36,527 bases of DNA from Schumannella soli (GTDB lineage: Bacteria > Actinomycetota > Actinomycetes > Actinomycetales > Microbacteriaceae): NCBI RefSeq assembly GCF_006517435.1, contig NZ_VHQG01000002.1, positions 25,602 to 62,128 on the forward strand, in the 5' to 3' direction. The first letter of the stretch is position 1. The number at the start of each line of letters is the position of its first letter. The translations under genes were made by a program, and so were the position numbers. The notes under the pieces were generated by a model that saw nothing but the letters and a program-made list of their open reading frames with translations, was not told where the DNA came from and did no database searches. This document shows, in pieces, positions 16,213 through 22,907 of the stretch.

Positions 16213-17568
16213 TCACCAGTGCAGCAGCCCGCCCGGATGCGTGAGCCGCCACTCGGTCGTCGGCTTCGTGATCGTGCCCGTGAGCACGACCGGCACGGAC
16301 GCCGACCGCGAGCCGGTCGTGTAGACGACGGTGCCGATCCGCTCGCCGTCGCGACCGGTCTTGAGCGCGGTGGTCGTCATCTTCGCGGTGACCTTCGCGT
16401 CAGACCAGGTCACCAGCCGCGCCGTGTCGCCGAGCGTCATGGTCGCCGTCGAGCCCCACGCGGTGCGGTAGGTGCCGACCTCGGCCCCGGCGGCGCCGAC
16501 GATCGTGTCGTGGAAGCCGGCGCGCAGGGCGTTGAGCCAGGCGCGCACATCCTGCACGATCTGATCGCGGCTGCTGCCGAGGATCACGCCGATGACCCGC
16601 AGCGGGGTGTCGATGCCGGCGACACTCACGTTCGCGGAGAACAGCAGGTTGACGCCCACGTCGTCGAGCGTGCCCGTCTTGATGCCGTCCACCCCGTCGA
16701 TGCCGAGCGCCGGGTTCGTCGTCGAGAGCGTCGGAAGCCCCGCGACCTCGAGGCTGTGCAGCCCGACGATCTGCGCGAGCGCCGGATCGGCCATCACGAG
16801 CTTGCCGAGCGCGATGAGGTCGGAGGGGGTGCTCGTGTTGCGGGTGTCGAGTCCGGTCGGCTCGGCGAAGGTCGTGCTGGTGAGACCGTGCTTCTTCAGC
16901 CAGCTGCGCGCGGCGGAGACGAACACCGGCTGCGAGCCGAAGGCCCACGTCGACACGGCCTCCGCGTAGTTCGAGGCGGAGGCGACGAGCATCGTCGCGA
17001 TCGCGTCGCGCTCGCTCATCCGCGTGCCCTCGGGCATCGCCGCGATCGTGGCATTCAGCACGTAGTACTTGTCGTAGAGATCGTGGGCGGCTTTGTCGAA
17101 GGTGATCGTCGGACCCGTGCCGCCGTCGCCGAGCGGCTTGCGGTCGAGTACGACGAGCGCGGTCACGAGCTTGCTGATGCTCGCCATCGGCTTCGCGGCG
17201 TCGCCGCCCGAGGCGGTGAGGATGCCCGACGCTCCGGCGCCGAGGAACTCGTCGGCTCCCGTGACGCTCACCGCGAACTCGCCGACCGGGGTCGGGAACG
17301 CCACCGCGGGGGAGGCCGCCACCACGGGAGCCTTCGCGGTGCCCGACGGCATCCCGACCGGGGCTGTCAGGGTCGCGAAGACGTAGCCGCCGGCGAGCGC
17401 CGCGAGCACGACGACCGTCACGATCGCGCCGATCGTGCTGCGCCGGCGGCGTCGCCGGTCGCGGGCGCGCTCGGCCGCGTGGACGGCGGGATCGGCGCGA
17501 CGGCGGGTCTCGGCCTCATCGCTCGTGCGCATGATCCAGGCGAGGCGATCGAGGTCGTCGTGGGGCAC
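16213..17568 (-). CDS. D-alanyl-D-alanine carboxypeptidase-like protein (peptidase S11, low-molecular-mass PBP)
   Basis: The protein is predicted to be membrane-anchored with its catalytic domain outside the cell, where S11 enzymes trim the terminal D-Ala of peptidoglycan stem peptides. The 451-aa reading has an Arg-rich cytoplasmic N-terminus (to residue 43), one transmembrane helix (about 45-66), then the S11 domain. The SxxK motif is SISK at 130-133 and the KTG motif is GIKTGT at 295-300. The SxN motif is altered: SASN at 197-200 stands where family members have S-x-N followed by N/D. A C-terminal beta domain of about 110 residues follows. The start is uncertain between GTG 17568 and ATG 17532; neither has a strong ribosome site. 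A good -10 box lies 58 nt before the GTG. Confidence 0.9.
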   Translation of the reverse strand: MPHDDLDRLAWIMRTSDEAETRRRADPAVHAAERARDRRRRRRSTIGAIVTVVVLAALAGGYVFATLTAPVGMPSGTAKAPVVAASPAVAFPTPVGEFAVSVTGADEFLGAGASGILTASGGDAAKPMASISKLVTALVVLDRKPLGDGGTGPTITFDKAAHDLYDKYYVLNATIAAMPEGTRMSERDAIATMLVASASNYAEAVSTWAFGSQPVFVSAARSWLKKHGLTSTTFAEPTGLDTRNTSTPSDLIALGKLVMADPALAQIVGLHSLEVAGLPTLSTTNPALGIDGVDGIKTGTLDDVGVNLLFSANVSVAGIDTPLRVIGVILGSSRDQIVQDVRAWLNALRAGFHDTIVGAAGAEVGTYRTAWGSTATMTLGDTARLVTWSDAKVTAKMTTTALKTGRDGERIGTVVYTTGSRSASVPVVLTGTITKPTTEWRLTHPGGLLHW

Positions 17569-17625
17569 TGCGGTGGTCCGTTCGCGTGATCGAGCCGGGC
17601 CCGAGGATCGCAGGTCCGGCACCGG

Positions 17626-17631
17626 ATCATA
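17626..17631 (-). promoter_or_regulatory. -10 box (TATGAT) of the carboxypeptidase-like gene
   Basis: TATGAT on the minus strand is the closest match to consensus TATAAT in the window. It would start transcription near 17619, giving a leader of about 50 nt to the GTG. A clear -35 is absent. Confidence 0.45.
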
Positions 17632-17768
17632 GGCACCCGACGCGGCGACCGTCCTCGGTGTCACCCCTCGTGTCGCGCATCCGCCGACCGATCTGTCCAC
17701 CCCGTCGACCGCAGCGCGACCGGCTCCGTCGGCGAGCCATCCTCGCGCCGCCCCCGAACGGGGTACAG

Positions 17769-17792
17769 CGGGTGGGGCGAAACGCCCACCCG
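17769..17792. promoter_or_regulatory. 8-bp stem-loop in the carboxypeptidase/DoxX divergent region
   Basis: CGGGTGGG pairs with CCCACCCG around the loop GCGAAACG. It lies in the 306-nt divergent gap 17569-17874, about 105 nt upstream of doxX. Confidence 0.35.
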
Positions 17793-17826
17793 GGGCTGGC
17801 AAGGGGCCGGGAGGGTGCGGCGAAGC

Positions 17827-17857
17827 CTCCCGTCGGGAGTCCATGCGCGTGCATGGA
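17827..17857. promoter_or_regulatory. Two adjacent inverted repeats directly upstream of the DoxX gene, candidate operator
   Basis: CTCCCG-T-CGGGAG (17827-17839) directly abuts TCCATGC-GCGT-GCATGGA (17840-17857), a perfect 7+4+7 inverted repeat. The second ends 17 nt before the DoxX ATG. The position suits a repressor or a 5' regulatory element. The rest of the 306-nt gap holds the minus-strand -10 box and no further gene. Confidence 0.5.
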
Positions 17858-17874
17858 GTGTCAGCGTCGAGGCC

Positions 17875-18321
17875 ATGAGAGCACCCACCTCGATCGCCCT
17901 GCTGCTGCTCCGCGTCGTCCTCGGCGTGGTCTTCATCGCCCACGGTCTGCAGAAGCTGACCCAGGGCGGGATCGCCGGAACCGCCCAGGGCTTCAGCCAG
18001 ATGGGCGTTCCGCTGCCTGAGATCGCGGCACCCGCGATCATCGCCCTCGAGATCGGCGGGGGAGCGCTGCTCATCCTCGGTCTCGCCAGCCGCATCCTCG
18101 GCGCACTGCTCGCGATCGACATGATCGTCGCCTGGGGCCTCGTGCACGCTGGATCCGGATTCTTCGCCCAGGACGGCGGCTTCGAGTACGTGCTCGTGCT
18201 CGCCGTCGTCGGCGCCGCGATCGCGGTCGCCGGGCCGGGGCGCTTCGCCGTGGGTGCCGCCCTCAGCGGCGTCGTGCGCTCGCGTCGTCAGCGGCGCGGC
18301 TTCACCCCCGCCCGCGCCTGA
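17875..18321 (+). CDS. DoxX family membrane protein
   Basis: This 148-aa integral membrane protein belongs to the DoxX family, small four-helix proteins; some are linked to redox or thiol stress responses (in mycobacteria DoxX associates with SodA and a sulfurtransferase). Four hydrophobic segments are visible, beginning LLLLRVVLGVVFIAHGLQKL, the family's typical first helix with its conserved RxxLGxxFxxHGxxKL pattern. The C-terminus is basic (VVRSRRQRRG). The ATG at 17875 has GAGG a few nt upstream. It is divergent from the carboxypeptidase gene and preceded by two stacked inverted repeats. Biochemical function unknown. Confidence 0.85.
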   Translation: MRAPTSIALLLLRVVLGVVFIAHGLQKLTQGGIAGTAQGFSQMGVPLPEIAAPAIIALEIGGGALLILGLASRILGALLAIDMIVAWGLVHAGSGFFAQDGGFEYVLVLAVVGAAIAVAGPGRFAVGAALSGVVRSRRQRRGFTPARA

Positions 18322-18350
18322 CCGCAGGGCCCACTGGGCGCACGACCCGA

Positions 18351-18383
18351 GATGCTCCGTCCCGCTCGTCGGGGCGGAGCATC
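18351..18383. terminator. Strong bidirectional stem-loop between DoxX and the hexapeptide-repeat gene
   Basis: GATGCTCCG-T-CCCG pairs with CGGG-G-CGGAGCATC (one G.T pair) around CTCGT: a 14-bp stem between two convergent stop codons (18321 and 18391). Confidence 0.75.
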
Positions 18384-18390
18384 CGTCGCG

Positions 18391-18921
18391 TCAGCTTTCG
18401 TGCGGCTCGAGCCCGCGATGCGCCCGCGCGAGGTCGCGGTACTGCACCGCATTGCGGGCGATGCGGTCGCGCATCCCCTCGTCGGTGATCTCGCCGCGCA
18501 CCTTCGCGGGGACGCCCGCCGCGATGTGACCGTCCGGCACCTCGTGGCCCTCGAGCAGCACGGCACCCGCCGCGAGCAGGGCCCGCGCGCCGAGCTTCGA
18601 GCCGCTGAGCAGGCGCGAGCCCATGCCGACCAGGGCTCCGTCGCCGATGGTCGTGCCGTGGATGATCGCCGCGTGCCCGATGCCGACGCCGGCGCCGATC
18701 ACGGTCGGGTTGCCGAGATCGGTGTGCACGACCGAGTTGTCCTGGATGTTGCTGCCCTCGCCGAGCTCGATCCACTCCAGGTCGCCGCGCAGCACCGTGC
18801 CGTACCAGACGCTCGCCTCGGCGCCGATGCGCACACGGCCGATGATCGTCGCGTTCGGGGCGATGAACGCGGTCGGGTGGATCTCGGGGTGGTCGCCCTC
18901 GAAGGGCAGGATGAGCGGCAT
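18391..18921 (-). CDS. Gamma-carbonic-anhydrase-like hexapeptide-repeat protein
   Basis: This 176-aa protein folds as a left-handed beta-helix with hexapeptide repeats (IAPNATIIGRVRIG; VIGAGVGIGHAAIIHG; TIGDGALVGMG). The three zinc-ligand histidines of the gamma-carbonic-anhydrase family are present at His66, His83 and His88, with the conserved GDLEWIELGEGSNIQDNSVVH stretch split over this core. Carbonic anhydrase activity is documented for only some members; related proteins (PaaY/YrdA types) act as thioesterases or are uncharacterised. The ATG at 18921 has TAGGCT exactly 6 nt upstream. It is divergent from ffh. Confidence 0.88.
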   Translation of the reverse strand: MPLILPFEGDHPEIHPTAFIAPNATIIGRVRIGAEASVWYGTVLRGDLEWIELGEGSNIQDNSVVHTDLGNPTVIGAGVGIGHAAIIHGTTIGDGALVGMGSRLLSGSKLGARALLAAGAVLLEGHEVPDGHIAAGVPAKVRGEITDEGMRDRIARNAVQYRDLARAHRGLEPHES

Positions 18922-18927
18922 GCGGTC

Positions 18928-18933
18928 AGCCTA
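18928..18933 (-). promoter_or_regulatory. -10-like box, leaderless start of the gamma-CA-like gene
   Basis: TAGGCT on the minus strand, then GACCGC, then the ATG at 18921. Confidence 0.6.
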
Positions 18934-18993
18934 CGGGCGGGGCGCCGGCCCCCGACCGACGCCCGCGCATCCGGCGTCGGCATCCGCCCCGCG

Positions 18994-18999
18994 TAGAAT
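18994..18999 (+). promoter_or_regulatory. -10 box of ffh
   Basis: TAGAAT ends 9 nt before the ffh ATG. A start at the usual distance leaves a leader of 0-3 nt, and no Shine-Dalgarno is present. Confidence 0.55.
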
Positions 19000-19008
19000 C
19001 GCGGGACC

Positions 19009-20589
19009 ATGGCCGCTTTCGCCTCACTCTCCGATCGCCTCACCGCGACCTTCCGCAACCTCCGCACCAAGGGCAAGCTCACGCCCGCCGATGTCGACGG
19101 CACCGTGCGCGAGATCCGCCGCGCGCTGCTCGATGCCGACGTCGCGCTCGAGGTCGTCAAGCAGTTCACCGGCACGGTGCGCGAGCGCGCCCTCGGCGAC
19201 GAGGTCAATAAGGCGCTCAACCCGGCCCAGCAGGTCGTGCAGATCGTCAACGAGGAGCTGATCGGCGTGCTCGGCGGGCAGCAGCGCCGCCTCGAGTTCG
19301 CGAAGCAGCCGCCGACGGTCATCATGCTCGCCGGACTCCAGGGCGCCGGAAAGACGACGCTCGCGGGCAAGCTCGCGAAGCACCTCAAGAAGGAGGGGCA
19401 CACGCCGCTGCTCGTGGCGAGCGACCTCCAGCGCCCCAACGCCGTCACGCAGCTGCAGGTCGTCGGCGAGCAGGCCGGCGTCCCCGTCTGGGCGCCCGAG
19501 CCGGGCAACGGCGTCGGCGACCCGGTGCGCGTCGCCCGCGACGGCGTCGCCGAGGCGAAGCGCAAGCAGTTCGACACCGTCATCGTCGACACCGCCGGCC
19601 GTCTCGGCATCGACGCCGAGCTGATGAAGCAGGCCTCCGACATCCGCAAGGCCGTCGACCCGGACGAGGTGCTCTTCGTCATCGACGCGATGATCGGCCA
19701 GGACGCGGTCACGACCGCCCGCGCCTTCCAGGAGGGCGTCGACTTCACCGGCGTCGTGCTCTCGAAGCTCGACGGCGACGCCCGCGGTGGTGCCGCTCTC
19801 TCGGTCGCCAGCGTGACCGGCCGCCCGATCATGTTCGCCTCCACGGGCGAGAACCTCGACGACTTCGAGCCGTTCTACCCCGACCGCATGGCGAGCCGCA
19901 TCCTCGACCTCGGCGACATCCTCAGCCTCATCGAACAGGCCCAGGAGGCCTTCGACGAGGAGGAGGCGCGCAAGGTCGCCGAGAAGTTCGCGACCGACAG
20001 CTTCACGCTCGACGACTTCCTCAAGCAGATGCAGCAGCTCAAGAACATGGGCTCCATCAAGGGGATGCTGAGCATGCTGCCCGGCGCCCGCGGCATGCGC
20101 GAGCAGCTCGACAACTTCGATGAGAAGGAGATCACCCGCACCGAGGCGATCATCCAGTCGATGACCCTGCAGGAGCGTCACCAGCCGAAGCTGCTCAACG
20201 GCTCGCGACGGCTGCGCATCGCGAAGGGATCGGGCACCACGGTGACCGAGGTCAACTCGCTCATGCAGCGCTTCGAGCAGGCGTCGAAGATGATGAAGAC
20301 CGTCGCCAAGGGCGGGATGCCGCAGGTTCCGGGCATGGGACCGGTGCCCGGCATGGGCGGCGGCCGCGCCTCGGCGAAGAAGGCCGCGCAGGCGAAGAAG
20401 AAGGGCGGCTCGAAGAGCGGCAACCCCGCCAAGCGCGCCGCCGAGAACCGCGCCATCTCCGAGGGCAAGCCGCTGGGCGGATCCAACGCCGGCGGCTCGG
20501 GCTTCGGCCTCGGCTCGGGGGCGGCTTCGGGCTCGGGCCAGCCGAGCGAGGAGGAGCTGGCGGCGCTGGGCAAGTTCCTGAACCGCTGA
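19009..20589 (+). CDS. ffh: Signal recognition particle protein Ffh (SRP54)
   Basis: Ffh binds 4.5S/6S RNA and the signal sequences of nascent membrane proteins, then pairs with FtsY for GTP-dependent delivery. The 526-aa protein has the N domain (1 to about 90), the G domain with GLQGAGKTT at 109-117, DTAGR at 194-198 and SKLDGDARGG, and the Met-rich M domain from about residue 310 (GSIKGMLSMLPG; LNGSRRLRIAKGSGTTVTEVN). The C-terminal tail is extended by about 90 Lys, Gly, Ser and Ala residues, common in actinobacterial Ffh. The SRP RNA gene is not recognisable in the window. The ATG follows a good -10 box by 9 nt. Confidence 0.97.
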   Translation: MAAFASLSDRLTATFRNLRTKGKLTPADVDGTVREIRRALLDADVALEVVKQFTGTVRERALGDEVNKALNPAQQVVQIVNEELIGVLGGQQRRLEFAKQPPTVIMLAGLQGAGKTTLAGKLAKHLKKEGHTPLLVASDLQRPNAVTQLQVVGEQAGVPVWAPEPGNGVGDPVRVARDGVAEAKRKQFDTVIVDTAGRLGIDAELMKQASDIRKAVDPDEVLFVIDAMIGQDAVTTARAFQEGVDFTGVVLSKLDGDARGGAALSVASVTGRPIMFASTGENLDDFEPFYPDRMASRILDLGDILSLIEQAQEAFDEEEARKVAEKFATDSFTLDDFLKQMQQLKNMGSIKGMLSMLPGARGMREQLDNFDEKEITRTEAIIQSMTLQERHQPKLLNGSRRLRIAKGSGTTVTEVNSLMQRFEQASKMMKTVAKGGMPQVPGMGPVPGMGGGRASAKKAAQAKKKGGSKSGNPAKRAAENRAISEGKPLGGSNAGGSGFGLGSGAASGSGQPSEEELAALGKFLNR

Positions 20590-20633
20590 TCTCCCGCGGG
20601 CGCTGACGCGCTGACGCGGGTGCGCTGCGGGGG

Positions 20634-20659
20634 CCGGATCCGGGATGACCTGGATCCGG
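20634..20659 (+). terminator. Stem-loop downstream of ffh
   Basis: CCGGATCC pairs with GGATCCGG around a 10-nt loop, 45 nt after the ffh stop and before the lipoprotein gene's -10-like box (TAGTCT, 20678-20683). Confidence 0.45.
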
Positions 20660-20677
20660 ACGGAGCGCGTGCTGAGT

Positions 20678-20683
20678 TAGTCT
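20678..20683 (+). promoter_or_regulatory. Candidate -10 of the first lipoprotein gene
   Basis: TAGTCT lies 62 nt before the GTG at 20746. It would give a leader of roughly 55 nt. Confidence 0.35.
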
Positions 20684-20745
20684 CAATCGTCCGGGAGGTC
20701 ACCCGGCGTCTCACCACATCCCTCCGCCTCGAAAGCGAGCCCTCC

Positions 20746-21303
20746 GTGCGCAGCTCCTCGCGTCTCCTCCTCGTCCCCGTCGTCCTCGCCGCCGCTGTCG
20801 GCCTCGCCGGCTGCTCCCTCGGCGGCGGCGCGGGGGCCGACCGCTCCTCCGATTCCTCGAGCGCGAAGTCGACCTCGTCGAAGTCCGACGCCAGCCCCGC
20901 CGCCGATGACGCGAAGGGCGGCTGCCCCGCCTCGATCGTCGCCGCGCTCGACGCCCAGACCGACGCCACGGCGAAGACGACCGAGGGCACCGTCGCCGAC
21001 CTGGCCTTCCCGGGCGACGCCGCTCTCGTGGCCGACGCCTGCGTGCTCACGGTCGACACCGGCTCCGGCACCTCGGTCATGGCCTTCGTCCCCGGCGAGG
21101 CCGAGGCGGCCGCCGGCATCCGCACCGCGATCGAGGCGGCGGGCTTCACCGCACTGACCTCGGATGCGGCGAGCACCTTCTACACGAAAGACAAGGAGAG
21201 CTGGGTCGTCGCCACGAGCGACACCAGCAACCCGCTCGCCTCGGCGTTCGGCGACAAGTTCTCCGGGCCGATCGTGACGGTCATGCACATCGTCACGGCC
21301 TGA
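20746..21303 (+). CDS. Putative lipoprotein
   Basis: The 185-aa product starts with a lipoprotein signal peptide: basic VRSSSR, a hydrophobic core LLLVPVVLAAAVGLA, and the lipobox LAGC with Cys at about residue 22. A Ser/Asp/Lys-rich linker follows, then a compact domain of about 120 residues. That domain contains GGCPASIVAALDAQ and a second Cys in ADACVLTVDTG; the two cysteines could form a disulfide outside the cell. I know no family for it. The frame is open upstream, but the signal peptide fixes the GTG at 20746. It may be distantly related to the lipoprotein encoded at 22226, which also has a Cys-containing start (DGCPGDAA) and a similar length. Confidence 0.75.
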   Translation: MRSSSRLLLVPVVLAAAVGLAGCSLGGGAGADRSSDSSSAKSTSSKSDASPAADDAKGGCPASIVAALDAQTDATAKTTEGTVADLAFPGDAALVADACVLTVDTGSGTSVMAFVPGEAEAAAGIRTAIEAAGFTALTSDAASTFYTKDKESWVVATSDTSNPLASAFGDKFSGPIVTVMHIVTA

Positions 21304-21324
21304 CCCTCGGGTCGATCGCGCGAC

Positions 21325-21364
21325 GAGCGGATGCGGCGGGGCCAGCGCTCCGCCGCATCCGCTC
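21325..21364 (+). terminator. Strong stem-loop, 15-bp perfect stem
   Basis: GAGCGGATGCGGCGG (21325-21339) pairs perfectly with its inverse at 21350-21364, around a 10-nt loop. It lies 21 nt after the lipoprotein stop. It ends 2 nt before the -10-like box of the following gene, so it overlaps that gene's -35 region. Confidence 0.75.
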
Positions 21365-21366
21365 GC

Positions 21367-21372
21367 TAGCGT
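21367..21372 (+). promoter_or_regulatory. -10-like box, leaderless start of the LLM oxidoreductase
   Basis: TAGCGT, then GAGCGC, then the ATG at 21379: the same 12 nt as precedes the membrane protein gene at 12399. Confidence 0.6.
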
Positions 21373-21378
21373 GAGCGC

Positions 21379-22173
21379 ATGACCACCGACCGTCCCGTGC
21401 GTATCGGCGTGCAGGTTCAGCCTCAGCACGCGCTCTACCCCGACATCCGCGACACCGTGCGCGCCCTCGAAGACCTCGGCGTCGACGTCGTCTTCAACTG
21501 GGATCACTTCTATCCGCTCAGCGGCGAGCCCGAGGGCCTGCACTACGAGTCGTGGACGATGCTCGCCGCGATCGCCGAGCAGACCGAGCGCGTCGAGCTC
21601 GGCGCCCTCGTGAACTGCAACTCGTACCGCAACGCCGATCTGCAGGCCGACATGGCCCGCACGATCGACCACATCAGCGCGAAGGGCGGCACGGGCCGCT
21701 TCATCTTCGGCACCGGCTCCGGCTGGTTCGAGAAGGACTACAACGCCTACGGCTACGAGTTCGGCACCGTGGGCTCGCGTCTCGACGCGCTCGCCGAGTC
21801 GCTGCCCCGCATCGAGGCGCGCTGGGCGCAGCTCAATCCCGCGCCGACCCGCGACATCCCGGTGCTGATCGGCGGCGGCGGCGAGCGCAAGACGCTGCGC
21901 CTTGTCGCGAAGCACGCCGACATCTGGCACAGCTTCGCCGACCCGGAGACGCTGAAGCACAAGATCTCGGTGCTCAAGGACTGGTGCGAGAAGGAGGATC
22001 GCGACTTCAGCGAGATCGAGCTCTCGAACGAGCAGCGCGAGAAGAACCTGAAGCTCGCCGACGAGCTGCACGCGACCGGCGTCACGCTCTTCACGATCGG
22101 CATCAGCGGCCCCGACTACCCGCTCGAGCAGGTGCGCGATTGGGTGCGCTGGCGCGACGAGATCAACGGCTGA
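21379..22173 (+). CDS. LLM-class (luciferase-like) F420-dependent oxidoreductase
   Basis: This 264-aa cytosolic protein has the TIM-barrel fold of bacterial luciferase-like flavin/F420 enzymes. Recognisable segments are RIGVQVQPQ (strand 1), the D-x-x-x-NWDHF loop, AAIAEQTERVELGALVNCN, RFIFGTGSGWFEKDYNAYGYEFGT with the conserved G-G-F/W-x-E region, and the late IPVLIGGGGERKTLRLVAKHADIWH. The last segment is typical of F420-dependent actinobacterial members. The specific substrate is unknown. Length is slightly short for the class. It has its own promoter downstream of a strong stem-loop. Confidence 0.9.
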   Translation: MTTDRPVRIGVQVQPQHALYPDIRDTVRALEDLGVDVVFNWDHFYPLSGEPEGLHYESWTMLAAIAEQTERVELGALVNCNSYRNADLQADMARTIDHISAKGGTGRFIFGTGSGWFEKDYNAYGYEFGTVGSRLDALAESLPRIEARWAQLNPAPTRDIPVLIGGGGERKTLRLVAKHADIWHSFADPETLKHKISVLKDWCEKEDRDFSEIELSNEQREKNLKLADELHATGVTLFTIGISGPDYPLEQVRDWVRWRDEING

Positions 22174-22212
22174 CCCCCTCACGGGGACGCTCGCGCCGCG
22201 CGGCGCCCCGCC

Positions 22213-22218
22213 TAGTCT
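22213..22218 (+). promoter_or_regulatory. -10-like box upstream of the second lipoprotein gene
   Basis: TAGTCT ends 7 nt before the ATG at 22226, with no clear Shine-Dalgarno. Confidence 0.5.
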
Positions 22219-22225
22219 CGGTGAG

Positions 22226-22849
22226 ATGACGAATCGTCCGATCCGGATGCTGGGCGCGGGCGCCGCGCTGCTGTTCGCCCTCTCCGGGTGCTCGATGCTC
22301 TCGGGCCCCGGCGGACCGCTGACCCGCAGCGCCACCGATGCCGGTGCCGGTGCCGGCGCGGGTACGGCCGATGGCTGCCCGGGCGATGCAGCCGCCACCG
22401 TGCGCCGCGCGCTCGAACGCCGCGATCCGTCACGCGACTTCGCGGTGAGCGTGATCCCGCTCGAGGATGCCGGACCCGACGTCTACCAGATCGACGAGGA
22501 CACGAACGAGGAGAGCACCACCACGATCGGCGCGATCGTCGCCGAGGCGGTCGACGACGCCTGCGCGATCGAGTTCACCGTCGACGAGATCGACAGCTTC
22601 CAGCTGCTCTACGTGCCTGACTCCGACGGCGTCGCCGAGGCGATCGCCGACAGCTTGCACGATCACGGCTTCTGGGACGACGACGTCGTCGGCATCGCCG
22701 ACCTGCCCGACTACACCGACGACCAGTACGTGGTCTCGATCGAGCGGCTGGCGAGCGGCAGCGACACGTCGACCATCGGTCTCGGCGTCGAGAAGGATGC
22801 GCGCTACGCCGACGGCGTCATCGTGCTCGCGGTCGTCTTCGGCGGCTGA
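22226..22849 (+). CDS. Putative lipoprotein, unknown function
   Basis: The 207-aa product has a signal peptide (MTNRPIRMLGAGAALLFA) ending in the lipobox LSGC (Cys at about residue 22). A short low-complexity GAGAGAG tract precedes the mature domain. That domain is notably acidic, with many Asp and Glu (YQIDEDTNEESTT; DDDVVGIADLPDYTDDQY), and contains two further cysteines (DGCPGD; DDACAIEF). I recognise no family. Its organisation parallels the lipoprotein at 20746. It ends 58 nt before the convergent YbdK-type gene. Confidence 0.75.
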   Translation: MTNRPIRMLGAGAALLFALSGCSMLSGPGGPLTRSATDAGAGAGAGTADGCPGDAAATVRRALERRDPSRDFAVSVIPLEDAGPDVYQIDEDTNEESTTTIGAIVAEAVDDACAIEFTVDEIDSFQLLYVPDSDGVAEAIADSLHDHGFWDDDVVGIADLPDYTDDQYVVSIERLASGSDTSTIGLGVEKDARYADGVIVLAVVFGG

Positions 22850-22907
22850 GCGGCGAAGGTCTCTGCGTCGCGGTCGAGGCCAGCGGTTGGCGCCGGGCGG
22901 GGCGGGC

